Positions 34,766 to 42,508 of a stretch of DNA of 64,000 bases are shown here, piece after piece. The stretch comes from Alistipes sp. (lineage in GTDB: Bacteria > Bacteroidota > Bacteroidia > Bacteroidales > Rikenellaceae): contig JAFQOR010000012.1 of assembly GCA_017403125.1 (NCBI GenBank), positions 124,001 through 188,000 of the forward strand. The letters run 5' to 3'. The stretch's first letter is position 1; every line of letters begins with the position of its first letter. The notes under the pieces are model-generated. The model had not been told where the DNA came from. It saw only the letters and a program-made list of their open reading frames with translations, and ran no database searches. The position numbers and the translations under genes were made by a program.

Positions 34766-35293
34766 TCACTGCTTTACGCTTTTATCGGTTGTCACATGCT
34801 TCGAGCAGGGTTTGCCCGCAGCACACGCATCGCACTTCTCGTGTTTGGTCGTTGGGCAATCTCCTCGCATAACACTGCCATCGCGGTCGAAACAGAGTGC
34901 CGTGCCATTGCTCAACATCAGACGGCTGCCATTCTCAATAGTAGCTATGGAGATAACGTGCGACGAGGGGTAGTGCGAACTTATGTAACTGCGCACCCTC
35001 TCCGGGATAAGCGCATCGGGCACACTTCCCATAGCGAGGTCCATACCCGTACATCTGCCCGATGTGCCGTCAAACGTAGCCTTATCGCCATTTGCGAAAT
35101 AGACGATGTAGTGCTCGGCATGCGCACCCTTATCCACCTCGACATGGTTAATCTGCGTCTGCGCAAAGTACTTGTGAATGAACTCGTGCGTTGCAGCTGG
35201 CAACTTTTTGGCGTCGATTGTTTGCAGCTGCGCCGTTGCCGTTAGAGTTGTAGCAAACAAAGCCACTGCGACAAAAAATGAAAATCTTTTCAT
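34766..35293 (-). CDS. PepSY-like secreted protein with Cys/His-rich tail
   Basis: A 175-residue exported protein: signal peptide 1-21 (ending TATAQ), then two PepSY-like modules (about 25-80 and 85-145; HEFIHKYFAQTQINHVEVD and VRSYISSHYPSSHVISIATI) with the pattern of the putative beta-lactamase-inhibitor-like family common in Bacteroidota. The last 35 residues are unusual for the family: four cysteines and several His and Lys in CPTTKHEKCDACAAGKPCSK, a likely metal-binding cluster. The role is unknown. It is convergent with the large lipoprotein gene and divergent from the hydrogenase operon. Confidence 0.8.
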   Translation of the reverse strand: MKRFSFFVAVALFATTLTATAQLQTIDAKKLPAATHEFIHKYFAQTQINHVEVDKGAHAEHYIVYFANGDKATFDGTSGRCTGMDLAMGSVPDALIPERVRSYISSHYPSSHVISIATIENGSRLMLSNGTALCFDRDGSVMRGDCPTTKHEKCDACAAGKPCSKHVTTDKSVKQ

Positions 35294-35475
35294 GACAAAA
35301 ACTCAATTTTGGTTTAACACCCAATGTCATACAACAAACATTCCAAATCTCCGCGATAAGCGATATCTGGTTTTTTATGCATCGTATAGCAATGGTATTA
35401 TCGCCAAATCGAAAATATAGTTCAAAAAGAGTGTAAAATAGGTCAATATTATTTTGCATACGAGCAAAAAAACAC

Positions 35476-35483
35476 TATCTTTG
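35476..35483 (+). promoter_or_regulatory. -7 promoter element of the hydrogenase operon
   Basis: TATCTTTG with TTTG (35453-35456) 19 bases upstream, 29 bases before the start codon. Confidence 0.7.
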
Positions 35484-35512
35484 CTGAATAAATAACGTAT
35501 AATCCCTGTCGT

Positions 35513-36961
35513 ATGGCAATTAAGAACAACGTAATGATTGTACGCCAAAGACTTCTTACCAAACTTGTAAGCCTTTGGCAAGAGGGTCAGCTCGTAGAGA
35601 AGATTGACCGAGTACCCATCGAATTTAGTCCTCGCAACTCACAGGTGCGCGGTCGCTGCTGTATCCATAAGGAGCGCGCCGTATGGAAATATAAGTCGTT
35701 GCCTCTTTTGGGCTGCGACATGAAGGATGAGGTTGATGAGCTGATGCCCTTGTCGGACTATGCACGCATAGCAATGGATCGTACCAAGATAAAGGATAAC
35801 ATCATGTGTGTTATCGACGAGGCTTGTTCGTCGTGTGTACGCACCAACTACGATATCACTAACCTTTGCCGTGGTTGTGTGGCACGCGCCTGCTCACACG
35901 CTTGTCCGAAGGATGCCATCGAGTTCGACCCCGAGACATCGCAGGGTAGGATTAACCACAAGGAGTGTATCAGCTGCGGTAAGTGTTTTGCAGCATGTCC
36001 CTACCACGCCATCGTATATATCCCCGTACCTTGCGAGGAGGCTTGCCCCGTGGGAGCCATTTCGAAGGATGAGTACGGTGTGGAGCATATCGACGAAACG
36101 AAGTGTATCTACTGCGGTAAGTGTATGAACGCATGTCCGTTTGGTGCAATCTTCGAGATTTCGCAGGTCTTCGACATCTTGCAGGCAATACGTCGTGGCG
36201 AGGAGGTTGTCGCCATGGTTGCACCCTCGATTCTCTCGCAGTACAACGTGCCTACCGAGCAGGTATATGGAGCTATTAAGGCTATCGGCTTCAAGGATGT
36301 TATCGAGGTAGCTCGTGGTGCGGAGGTTACCACCGAGCGCGAAACACACGAGTTTGCCGAGAAGATGGAGGAGGGTCAGCCCTTCATGACAACATCGTGC
36401 TGCCCCTCGTATATGGAGATGGCACGCAAGCATGCTCCGGAGTTGCAGAAGTATATTTCAACGACATATTCACCCATGATTTACACCGCCGAGATAGCTC
36501 GCGAGAAGCACCCCAATGCCAAGTTGGTATTCGTGGGTCCGTGTATAGCAAAGCGTAAGGAGGTTCGTCGCGAGGGCTTGGAGGGTAAGGTCGATTTTGT
36601 GCTTACCTACGAGGAGATTCACGCCATCTTGGAGGGTATGAATATTGAGTTGGGCGAGGCTAACACCTTCGCTATCGACTGCACCTCATGCCGTCACGCC
36701 CATGGCTTTGCCGAGAATGGTGGTGTAACAGCTGCCGTTAAGGCGTTGGTTGATGGCAAGATGGACTTCACGACATTGCAGATTGCAGGTCTCAACAAGA
36801 AGAATGTTGCTTTGTTGAAGGCCTACGGCAAGACCGGCAAGGCTCCCGCACAGTTCATCGAAGTTATGGTGTGCGACGGAGGTTGTATTTCGGGTCCGAG
36901 TGTTCATACTGCATATGACACCGGTAAGAAGACCTTTGATGCAGAGTTGAAGAAGAGATAG
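35513..36961 (+). CDS. Monomeric [FeFe] hydrogenase, group B type
   Basis: A 482-residue iron-sulfur enzyme for reversible H2 formation or uptake. The N-terminal part (about 85-230) has several ferredoxin-like cysteine sets (CVARACSHACP, CISCGKCFAACP, CEEACP and CIYCGKCMNACP). The H-cluster domain has all three signatures: L1 TTSCCPSYMEMA, L2 VFVGPCIAKRKEV and L3 EVMVCDGGCISGPS. TSCCPS and the short L3 are those of group B hydrogenases rather than group A. No bifurcation partners (HydB/HydC type) lie nearby, so the electron donor is unknown. The three maturases follow at once on the same strand. Confidence 0.93.
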   Translation: MAIKNNVMIVRQRLLTKLVSLWQEGQLVEKIDRVPIEFSPRNSQVRGRCCIHKERAVWKYKSLPLLGCDMKDEVDELMPLSDYARIAMDRTKIKDNIMCVIDEACSSCVRTNYDITNLCRGCVARACSHACPKDAIEFDPETSQGRINHKECISCGKCFAACPYHAIVYIPVPCEEACPVGAISKDEYGVEHIDETKCIYCGKCMNACPFGAIFEISQVFDILQAIRRGEEVVAMVAPSILSQYNVPTEQVYGAIKAIGFKDVIEVARGAEVTTERETHEFAEKMEEGQPFMTTSCCPSYMEMARKHAPELQKYISTTYSPMIYTAEIAREKHPNAKLVFVGPCIAKRKEVRREGLEGKVDFVLTYEEIHAILEGMNIELGEANTFAIDCTSCRHAHGFAENGGVTAAVKALVDGKMDFTTLQIAGLNKKNVALLKAYGKTGKAPAQFIEVMVCDGGCISGPSVHTAYDTGKKTFDAELKKR

Positions 36962-36964
36962 TAA

Positions 36965-38008
36965 ATGAGGGAGTTGGTTGAGCATCTGGCGTCAGGTCAC
37001 AAGCTCGACGCACAAAATCTGAACACACTGCTTCATGGGTGTGTTGAGGATGGTGATGTGCTCCAACTACTTCGGGAAAGTGCCGTCCGAACTGCTCGTG
37101 AGCAGTTCGGACTTGGCATATATGTACGTGGCCTCGTTGAGGTCAGCAGCTACTGCCGTGCAGACTGCATGTATTGTGGTCTGCGACGCAGCAACCGCAG
37201 TGCAGAGCGTTATCGCCTCACTGCCGACGAGATTTTGGAGTGCTGCAAGGAGGGGTATGCCTTGGGCTTTCGCACCTTTGTGCTGCAAGGTGGCGAGGAT
37301 GGCACCCACAGCGACGCATGGCTCGAAGAGGTTATATGTCGCATACGCAGCAACTACCCCGATGTGGCCATAACACTCTCGTTGGGAGAGCGCAGCGAGG
37401 AGTCGTACGCGCGTCTGCGACGTGCGGGTGCCAATCGCTATCTGCTGCGCCACGAGAGCGCCGACAGTGAACTCTACGCCTCGCTACACCCCGCAAGTCG
37501 AGGGTTAGAACACCGATTAGCATGCATCGAGGCTCTGAAACGATGTGGCTATCAGGTGGGCATGGGCATGATGATTGGTGTTAAGGGGCAACGTATCGAC
37601 CATATCGTCAAGGATATTCTGTTGATGAGCGAATATGATTGTGAGATGGTTGGCATAGGTCCATTTATACCGCACGGAGCGACACCATTGGGCTCGGAGC
37701 CTGCGGGAGATATAAGGCTTACGTTAGCCACCGTGGCTATTATGCGCCTACTGCTTCCCAAAGCTCTTATTCCATCAACTACGGCACTTGCCACACTCTC
37801 GCCCGAGGGTCGCAACGCCGGCATATTGTCGGGGGCAAATGTTGTGATGCCCAACCTTTCACCATCCGACGTACGCAAGAAATACGCTATATACGAGAAC
37901 AAGGCTTCGTGGGGGTCGGAGGCGGCCGAGGGTCTTGCAGCTCTTGACAGAGAGCTTCGAGCAATAGGCTACCACATCGACTTCTCGCGTGGCGATTACA
38001 TAAAATAA
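36965..38008 (+). CDS. hydE: [FeFe] hydrogenase H-cluster radical SAM maturase HydE
   Basis: A 347-residue radical SAM enzyme needed to build the dithiomethylamine-bridged diiron subcluster. The cluster motif CRADCMYCG (CX3CX2C, about residue 60) and the family segments LQGGEDGTHSDAWL, SLGERSEESYARL and MVGIGPFIPHGATPLG are clear. The start codon lies 3 nt after the hydrogenase stop, so it is co-transcribed and probably translationally coupled. No second accessory cluster is obvious at the C-terminus. Confidence 0.96.
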   Translation: MRELVEHLASGHKLDAQNLNTLLHGCVEDGDVLQLLRESAVRTAREQFGLGIYVRGLVEVSSYCRADCMYCGLRRSNRSAERYRLTADEILECCKEGYALGFRTFVLQGGEDGTHSDAWLEEVICRIRSNYPDVAITLSLGERSEESYARLRRAGANRYLLRHESADSELYASLHPASRGLEHRLACIEALKRCGYQVGMGMMIGVKGQRIDHIVKDILLMSEYDCEMVGIGPFIPHGATPLGSEPAGDIRLTLATVAIMRLLLPKALIPSTTALATLSPEGRNAGILSGANVVMPNLSPSDVRKKYAIYENKASWGSEAAEGLAALDRELRAIGYHIDFSRGDYIK

Positions 38009-38019
38009 ACTACCAATAT

Positions 38020-39450
38020 ATGAGCAACATAGAATACAATCCCAAATCGGAACATGCCGCCGAGTTTATCCACGACGGCGAGATTCGTGATACACTTTCG
38101 TATGCCATCGAGCATCGCAACGACAAGGCCCTTATAGAGGAGATTCTGCGCAAAGCAGAGGAGGGCAACGGTATAACACACCGCGAGGCAGCGGTACTCA
38201 TCGAGGTTGAGGATAAGGAGATTGTGGAACGCATATTCCACATCGCACGACAGATTAAGGAGCGCATCTACGGCAACCGCATCGTGATGTTTGCACCGCT
38301 CTATCTCTCGAACCACTGCGTAAATGGTTGCGTGTATTGCCCCTACCACGCTCAGAATCGCACCATACCACGTCGCAAGCTCACACAAGATGAGATACGT
38401 CGCGAGGTTATAGCCCTGCAAGATATGGGTCATAAGCGTTTGGCATTGGAGACGGGCGAGCACCCCAAGTTGAGCCCCATAGAGTATGTCTTGGAGTCGA
38501 TAGACACCATCTACTCGATACACCACAAGAATGGCGCAATACGCCGCGTAAACGTAAACATTGCAGCAACGACTATCGAAAATTACACACGATTGAAGGA
38601 TGCCGGCATAGGCACCTACATCCTCTTTGAGGAGACCTACGACCGTGCCGCTTACGAGAAGCTGCACCCCACAGGCCCCAAGAGCGATTGGGCCTACCAC
38701 ACCGAGGCTATGGACCGCGCAATGTTGGGAGGCATCGACGATGTGGGCATCGGAGCGCTGTTCGGACTATCGTCGTACCGCTACGACTTTGTGGGAATAC
38801 TCATGCATGCCGAGCACCTTGAAGCGCGCTTTGGCGTAGGCCCACACACCATAAGCGTACCACGCATACGTCCTGCCGACGATATCGACCCCACGGACTT
38901 CCCGAATGCCGTTACCGACGAGGTATTTCGCCGTATCGTTGCCGTACTTCGCATCGCAGTGCCCTACACGGGCATGATTGTCTCTACGCGCGAGTCGCAA
39001 CGCTCACGCGAGCTCGTTCTCGACGTCGGCGTATCGCAGCTCAGCGGTGGCTCACGTACCAGCGTGGGTGGCTACGCCGAGGGTATCGAGGATGCCGAGG
39101 AGTCGGCACAGTTCGATATTTCGGATAACCGCACACTCGACGAGATTGTGGGCTGGCTTTTGGATTTAGACTACGTACCGAGCTTCTGCACAGCATGCTA
39201 CCGTGAAGGCCGCACAGGCGACCGATTCATGTCGCTTGCAAAGCGTGGTCTTATAGGCAACTGCTGTGCTCCCAACGCACTGATGACCCTCGCCGAGTAT
39301 TTGGAGGACTACGCCTCGCCCGCGGTGAAGCTACGTGGCAAGCAGATGATAGCTCGCCAGACGGCAGCACTACCATCATTGAAGGTGCGCGACATCACAA
39401 TGCGTAACTTGGAGGAGATAGTAAAGGGCAAGCGCGACTTCCGATTCTAA
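38020..39450 (+). CDS. hydG: [FeFe] hydrogenase H-cluster radical SAM maturase HydG
   Basis: A 476-residue radical SAM tyrosine lyase that cleaves tyrosine to make the CO and CN ligands of the diiron site. The radical SAM motif CVNGCVYCPY (CX3CX2C) is near residue 105; the C-terminal auxiliary-cluster motif is FCTACYREGRTGDRFM with the nearby NCCAPNAL. Segments ETGEHPKLSPIEYV and SRTSVGGYAEGIED are typical. It lies 11 nt after hydE. Confidence 0.97.
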   Translation: MSNIEYNPKSEHAAEFIHDGEIRDTLSYAIEHRNDKALIEEILRKAEEGNGITHREAAVLIEVEDKEIVERIFHIARQIKERIYGNRIVMFAPLYLSNHCVNGCVYCPYHAQNRTIPRRKLTQDEIRREVIALQDMGHKRLALETGEHPKLSPIEYVLESIDTIYSIHHKNGAIRRVNVNIAATTIENYTRLKDAGIGTYILFEETYDRAAYEKLHPTGPKSDWAYHTEAMDRAMLGGIDDVGIGALFGLSSYRYDFVGILMHAEHLEARFGVGPHTISVPRIRPADDIDPTDFPNAVTDEVFRRIVAVLRIAVPYTGMIVSTRESQRSRELVLDVGVSQLSGGSRTSVGGYAEGIEDAEESAQFDISDNRTLDEIVGWLLDLDYVPSFCTACYREGRTGDRFMSLAKRGLIGNCCAPNALMTLAEYLEDYASPAVKLRGKQMIARQTAALPSLKVRDITMRNLEEIVKGKRDFRF

Positions 39451-39470
39451 CTTTTAAGCCAGAAAACAGT

Positions 39471-40652
39471 ATGCAGAGTACACCCCAATCCGAGCGCCTA
39501 CACATAGGTCTGTTTGGCAGGTGCAATGCCGGCAAATCAACGCTGCTCAACGCTTTGAGCGGACAACAGACAGCCATTGTCTCGGCACTGCCGGGGACCA
39601 CAACCGACCCGGTGCAGAAGGCAATGGAGATAAATGGTCTTGGTGCAGCAGTCCTCATCGACACGCCGGGACTCGACGACCAAACAGAGTTGGGCAAGGC
39701 ACGCATAAGCCGTGTGAGTAAGATATTGGACCGCACCGACATAGCCATAATACTCTTTACGGACGGCAACATCGACATCGAAAAGAGCATCTTGGAGGAG
39801 TGCCGCGTACGCGAGATTCGCACCGTGTGCGTATTATCGCAGATAGACCGCATCGCGAACTATCGTGACATCGCAGCCAACATCGAGCAGGCTACGGGCG
39901 AGAAGCCCATAGCCATCAGCGCACATAGTGGCGAAGGTATGGAGCTTCTGCGCGAGAGGCTATCGTCGATGGGCAATAGCGAAGAGCGCCTTATAACCGA
40001 GGGCTTCTGCGAGGCGGGAGATACGGTGCTTCTGGTTATGCCCCAAGATAAGTCGGCACCCAAGGGTCGCCTTATACAGCCACAAGTGCAGACCATACGA
40101 GAGCTGTTGGATAGAGGCTGCACAGCTATATGTTGCACCCCCGACGGCATGAGCGCAGCCTTGGCGTCGTTGGCAGCGCCACCCAAGTTAATTATAACCG
40201 ACTCACAAGCATTCGAGGCCGTATATCGAGAGAAGCCCGAGGCATCGACACTCACCTCCTTCTCGATACTCTTTGCACGATACAAGGGCGATATTAAGCT
40301 CTTCACCGAGGGTGTAAAGGCATTGGAGAAGATTGGACCGAAGTCTCGCATCCTCATAGCCGAGGCGTGCACGCACACGCCACAGAACGAAGATATAGGA
40401 CGAGTTAAACTACCACGCCTGCTACGCAAACGCTTTGGCGAGGAGATAGAAATAGATGTTGTCGGAGGCAACGACTACCCCGAGGACCTCACACCCTACG
40501 ACCTTGTGATACACTGCGGCGCATGCATGTTCAACCGTCGCCACGTGTTGAGCCGCATTGAGCGTGCCCGCAAACAGGGCGTCGCCATAAGCAACTATGG
40601 CGTGGTGTTAGCAGCCCTCGGAGGCATACTCCAACGTGTACGCACCGAATAG
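39471..40652 (+). CDS. hydF: [FeFe] hydrogenase maturation GTPase HydF
   Basis: A 393-residue scaffold GTPase that receives the diiron precursor made by HydE/HydG and delivers it to the hydrogenase. The GTPase part has the P-loop GRCNAGKSTLLNAL and the DTPGLDD switch II; the C-terminal part has the iron-sulfur ligands ACTHT and HCGACMF (CxH...HCxxC). It lies 20 nt after hydG and closes the operon, so all genes needed for H-cluster assembly are in one unit. Confidence 0.97.
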   Translation: MQSTPQSERLHIGLFGRCNAGKSTLLNALSGQQTAIVSALPGTTTDPVQKAMEINGLGAAVLIDTPGLDDQTELGKARISRVSKILDRTDIAIILFTDGNIDIEKSILEECRVREIRTVCVLSQIDRIANYRDIAANIEQATGEKPIAISAHSGEGMELLRERLSSMGNSEERLITEGFCEAGDTVLLVMPQDKSAPKGRLIQPQVQTIRELLDRGCTAICCTPDGMSAALASLAAPPKLIITDSQAFEAVYREKPEASTLTSFSILFARYKGDIKLFTEGVKALEKIGPKSRILIAEACTHTPQNEDIGRVKLPRLLRKRFGEEIEIDVVGGNDYPEDLTPYDLVIHCGACMFNRRHVLSRIERARKQGVAISNYGVVLAALGGILQRVRTE

Positions 40653-40676
40653 TTTGGTGCTTATAAATAAAATGTG

Positions 40677-40684
40677 TACCTTTG
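40677..40684 (+). promoter_or_regulatory. -7 promoter element of hpt
   Basis: TACCTTTG with TTTG (40653-40656) 20 bases upstream. It separates hpt-queE from the hydrogenase operon. Confidence 0.65.
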
Positions 40685-40774
40685 AGGGTGTTCAAGTCTT
40701 GCACGCTGTCGAGTGCTATTGAGGATGGGCACACACAAAGCGCATGATTAAGAAGATATAAAACATATAGTAAT

Positions 40775-41317
40775 ATGGCTGACAAGATAAAACTTTTGGA
40801 CCGTCGCTTCAAAACGATGATTCCTGCCGAAGAGATTGACAAGGCGGTACAGCGTGTAGCCGACCAACTCAACGAGCGCTACGAGGGCAAAACCCCAATA
40901 TTTTTGGGTGTGTTGAGCGGTGCTTTCCTATTTTTGAGCGACCTTGTGCGTAAGACAACCTTCGACTCACGTCTCGCATTTGTTAAGATTTCGTCATACG
41001 AAGGGACACAATCTACGGGTAATATCAAACAACACCTCGGCATCGACTTCGACATCGAGGGCAAGGATATAATCATCGTTGAGGACATAGTTGAGACGGG
41101 GCATAGCATGAATTACTTGTTAAGCTACCTTAAAGAGCGTAACCCGGCAAGCATCTCGATATGTACGCTATTCTTCAAACCCGACAAGTTCCTCTACGAG
41201 TATAATATAGACTACGTAGCGATGCCCATAGGCAATGAGTTCATCGTAGGTTATGGTCTGGACTACAATCAGATAGGCCGCAACCTTAAAGATATCTACG
41301 TTTTAGATGAAGATTAA
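40775..41317 (+). CDS. hpt: Hypoxanthine phosphoribosyltransferase
   Basis: A 180-residue purine-salvage enzyme that converts hypoxanthine (and often guanine) to IMP/GMP with PRPP. The PRPP-binding loop IIIVEDIVETGHSMNYL, the N-terminal VQRVADQLNERYEGK and the C-terminal VGYGLDYNQIGRNL are typical. Its stop overlaps queE by 11 nt. Confidence 0.95.
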   Translation: MADKIKLLDRRFKTMIPAEEIDKAVQRVADQLNERYEGKTPIFLGVLSGAFLFLSDLVRKTTFDSRLAFVKISSYEGTQSTGNIKQHLGIDFDIEGKDIIIVEDIVETGHSMNYLLSYLKERNPASISICTLFFKPDKFLYEYNIDYVAMPIGNEFIVGYGLDYNQIGRNLKDIYVLDED

Positions 41318-41942
41318 CCCCGACATAGAGCTATTGGAGGGCGGACGCCGCCTCCCGCTCGTCGAAGACTTCTACACGATACAAGGCGAGGGCTACCACT
41401 CGGGAAAGCCCGCCTACTTCATACGCCTTGGAGGCTGCGACGTAGGCTGCCGCTGGTGTGATGCCAAATATACATGGAATCCGGAGGCACACCCGCCAAC
41501 CGACGTTGCTGTTATCATCGAGCGCGCAGCATCGTGCTCGGCACAGGCGATAGTCATCACGGGTGGTGAGCCATTGCTCTACCCCTTGGGCGAACTTACG
41601 CGCGGTCTGCATGAACGTGGCTTGGAGATATTTATCGAGACATCGGGCACGCATCCGTTGAGTGGCGAGTTTGACTGGGTATGCCTATCACCCAAGCGCC
41701 AGATGCCCCCATTGGAGGAGGCCTTTAAGCGAGCCGATGAGCTGAAAGTCATCATACAGACAGCCGACGACCTGAATTGGGCTGTGGAGTGCAGCAAGCG
41801 CGTTAGGAGCAAGTGTCGCCTATATCTGCAACCCGAATGGAGTGTCTATGAGCGGATTATAGCAACAATCGTAGAGTGGGTCAAAGAGCATCCCGAGTGG
41901 AATATCTCTATTCAGGCACACAAGTTTATGAATATACCGTAG
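41307..41942 (+). CDS. queE: 7-carboxy-7-deazaguanine synthase
   Basis: A 211-residue radical SAM enzyme of the preQ0/queuosine pathway that contracts CPH4 to 7-carboxy-7-deazaguanine. The cluster motif CDVGCRWCDAKYTW (CX3CX2C) lies near residue 45, after FYTIQGEGYHSGKPA, and VITGGEPLLYPL and IETSGTHPL follow. The start overlaps hpt by 11 nt. No other queuosine genes lie beside it. Confidence 0.95.
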   Translation: MKINPDIELLEGGRRLPLVEDFYTIQGEGYHSGKPAYFIRLGGCDVGCRWCDAKYTWNPEAHPPTDVAVIIERAASCSAQAIVITGGEPLLYPLGELTRGLHERGLEIFIETSGTHPLSGEFDWVCLSPKRQMPPLEEAFKRADELKVIIQTADDLNWAVECSKRVRSKCRLYLQPEWSVYERIIATIVEWVKEHPEWNISIQAHKFMNIP

Positions 41943-41967
41943 CTCACTCTTCGCAGCGAGATATAGG

Positions 41968-42252
41968 ATGAGAGATAGAGTAATCAAATACTTCTGGATT
42001 GGCCTTACGCTAACCATTGCCATCGTTACCGTCATCGTATCGACAGAGTCGGTGATGAATATGCGTCGTGCCAAGAAAGATAGCGCTCGATACTCGGAGC
42101 AGATAGCCATGTATCGCTCTCAAATCGAGAGTGACAGCCTTTTCATTGAGCAAATCCACAACTCCCCCGAATTTGCCGAGCGCTATGCCCGCGAGAAATA
42201 TAATATGCAGCGTGCCAACGAAACGGTCTATATTCTTACTGACGGAGAGTAG
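41968..42252 (+). CDS. FtsB/DivIC-family septum formation protein
   Basis: A 94-residue protein with one N-terminal membrane helix (about 9-29, FWIGLTLTIAIVTVIVS), a short periplasmic coiled coil (about 35-65) and the DivIC-type end FAERYAREKYNMQRANETVY. It belongs to the FtsL/FtsB/DivIC group that links divisome proteins. It is 25 nt after queE and is followed by a repeat-rich terminator region. Confidence 0.85.
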   Translation: MRDRVIKYFWIGLTLTIAIVTVIVSTESVMNMRRAKKDSARYSEQIAMYRSQIESDSLFIEQIHNSPEFAERYAREKYNMQRANETVYILTDGE

Positions 42253-42269
42253 AGGGACGAGAGCATAGG

Positions 42270-42345
42270 GAGCGTAGGAAATATAGGGAAGATAAGGAGT
42301 TTAGGGAGTTTAGGGAGTTTAGTGGAGTACTAAATTCCCTTATTG
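42270..42345 (+). repeat. Short direct repeats GGGAGTTTA and terminator-like hairpin
   Basis: GGGAGTTTA occurs three times in a row (near 42295-42330) and the last copy pairs as AGTTTAGT / ACTAAATT around a short loop, followed by CCCTTATTGTTTTG. It is a member of the family also seen at 388-415 and 14126-14252. Confidence 0.55.
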
Positions 42346-42382
42346 TTTTGTTTGAGAATGGGGGGGGGAATAAAGACGGACA

Positions 42383-42508
42383 ATTTGTTGTCAGAGTGAC
42401 GCAGCAGCGGCGATGACATGAAATCGGGATGGATGGGTAGTACTTTATCGTACGACCCATTCATCCCGATGATTGAAGCGCCGCTGATGCGCCGCTATCA
42501 CAACAAAT
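42383..42508. repeat. 126-nt near-palindrome between ftsB-like gene and glutamine synthetase
   Basis: ATTTGTTG (42383-42390) pairs with CAACAAAT (42501-42508), CAGCGGCG (42405-42412) with CGCCGCTG (42479-42486), and the inner ATCGGGATG-ATGGGT arm (42423-42438) with ACCCAT-CATCCCGAT (42455-42470). The two arms of about 60 nt match with few mismatches. It reaches the stop codon of glutamine synthetase. It may be a convergent terminator or a MITE-like element. Confidence 0.6.

Noticed and set aside
42360..42368. A run of nine G bases after the ftsB-like gene, a possible slipped-strand phase-variation tract.
   Set aside because: It lies between genes and away from any promoter or start codon, so no switch can be argued.
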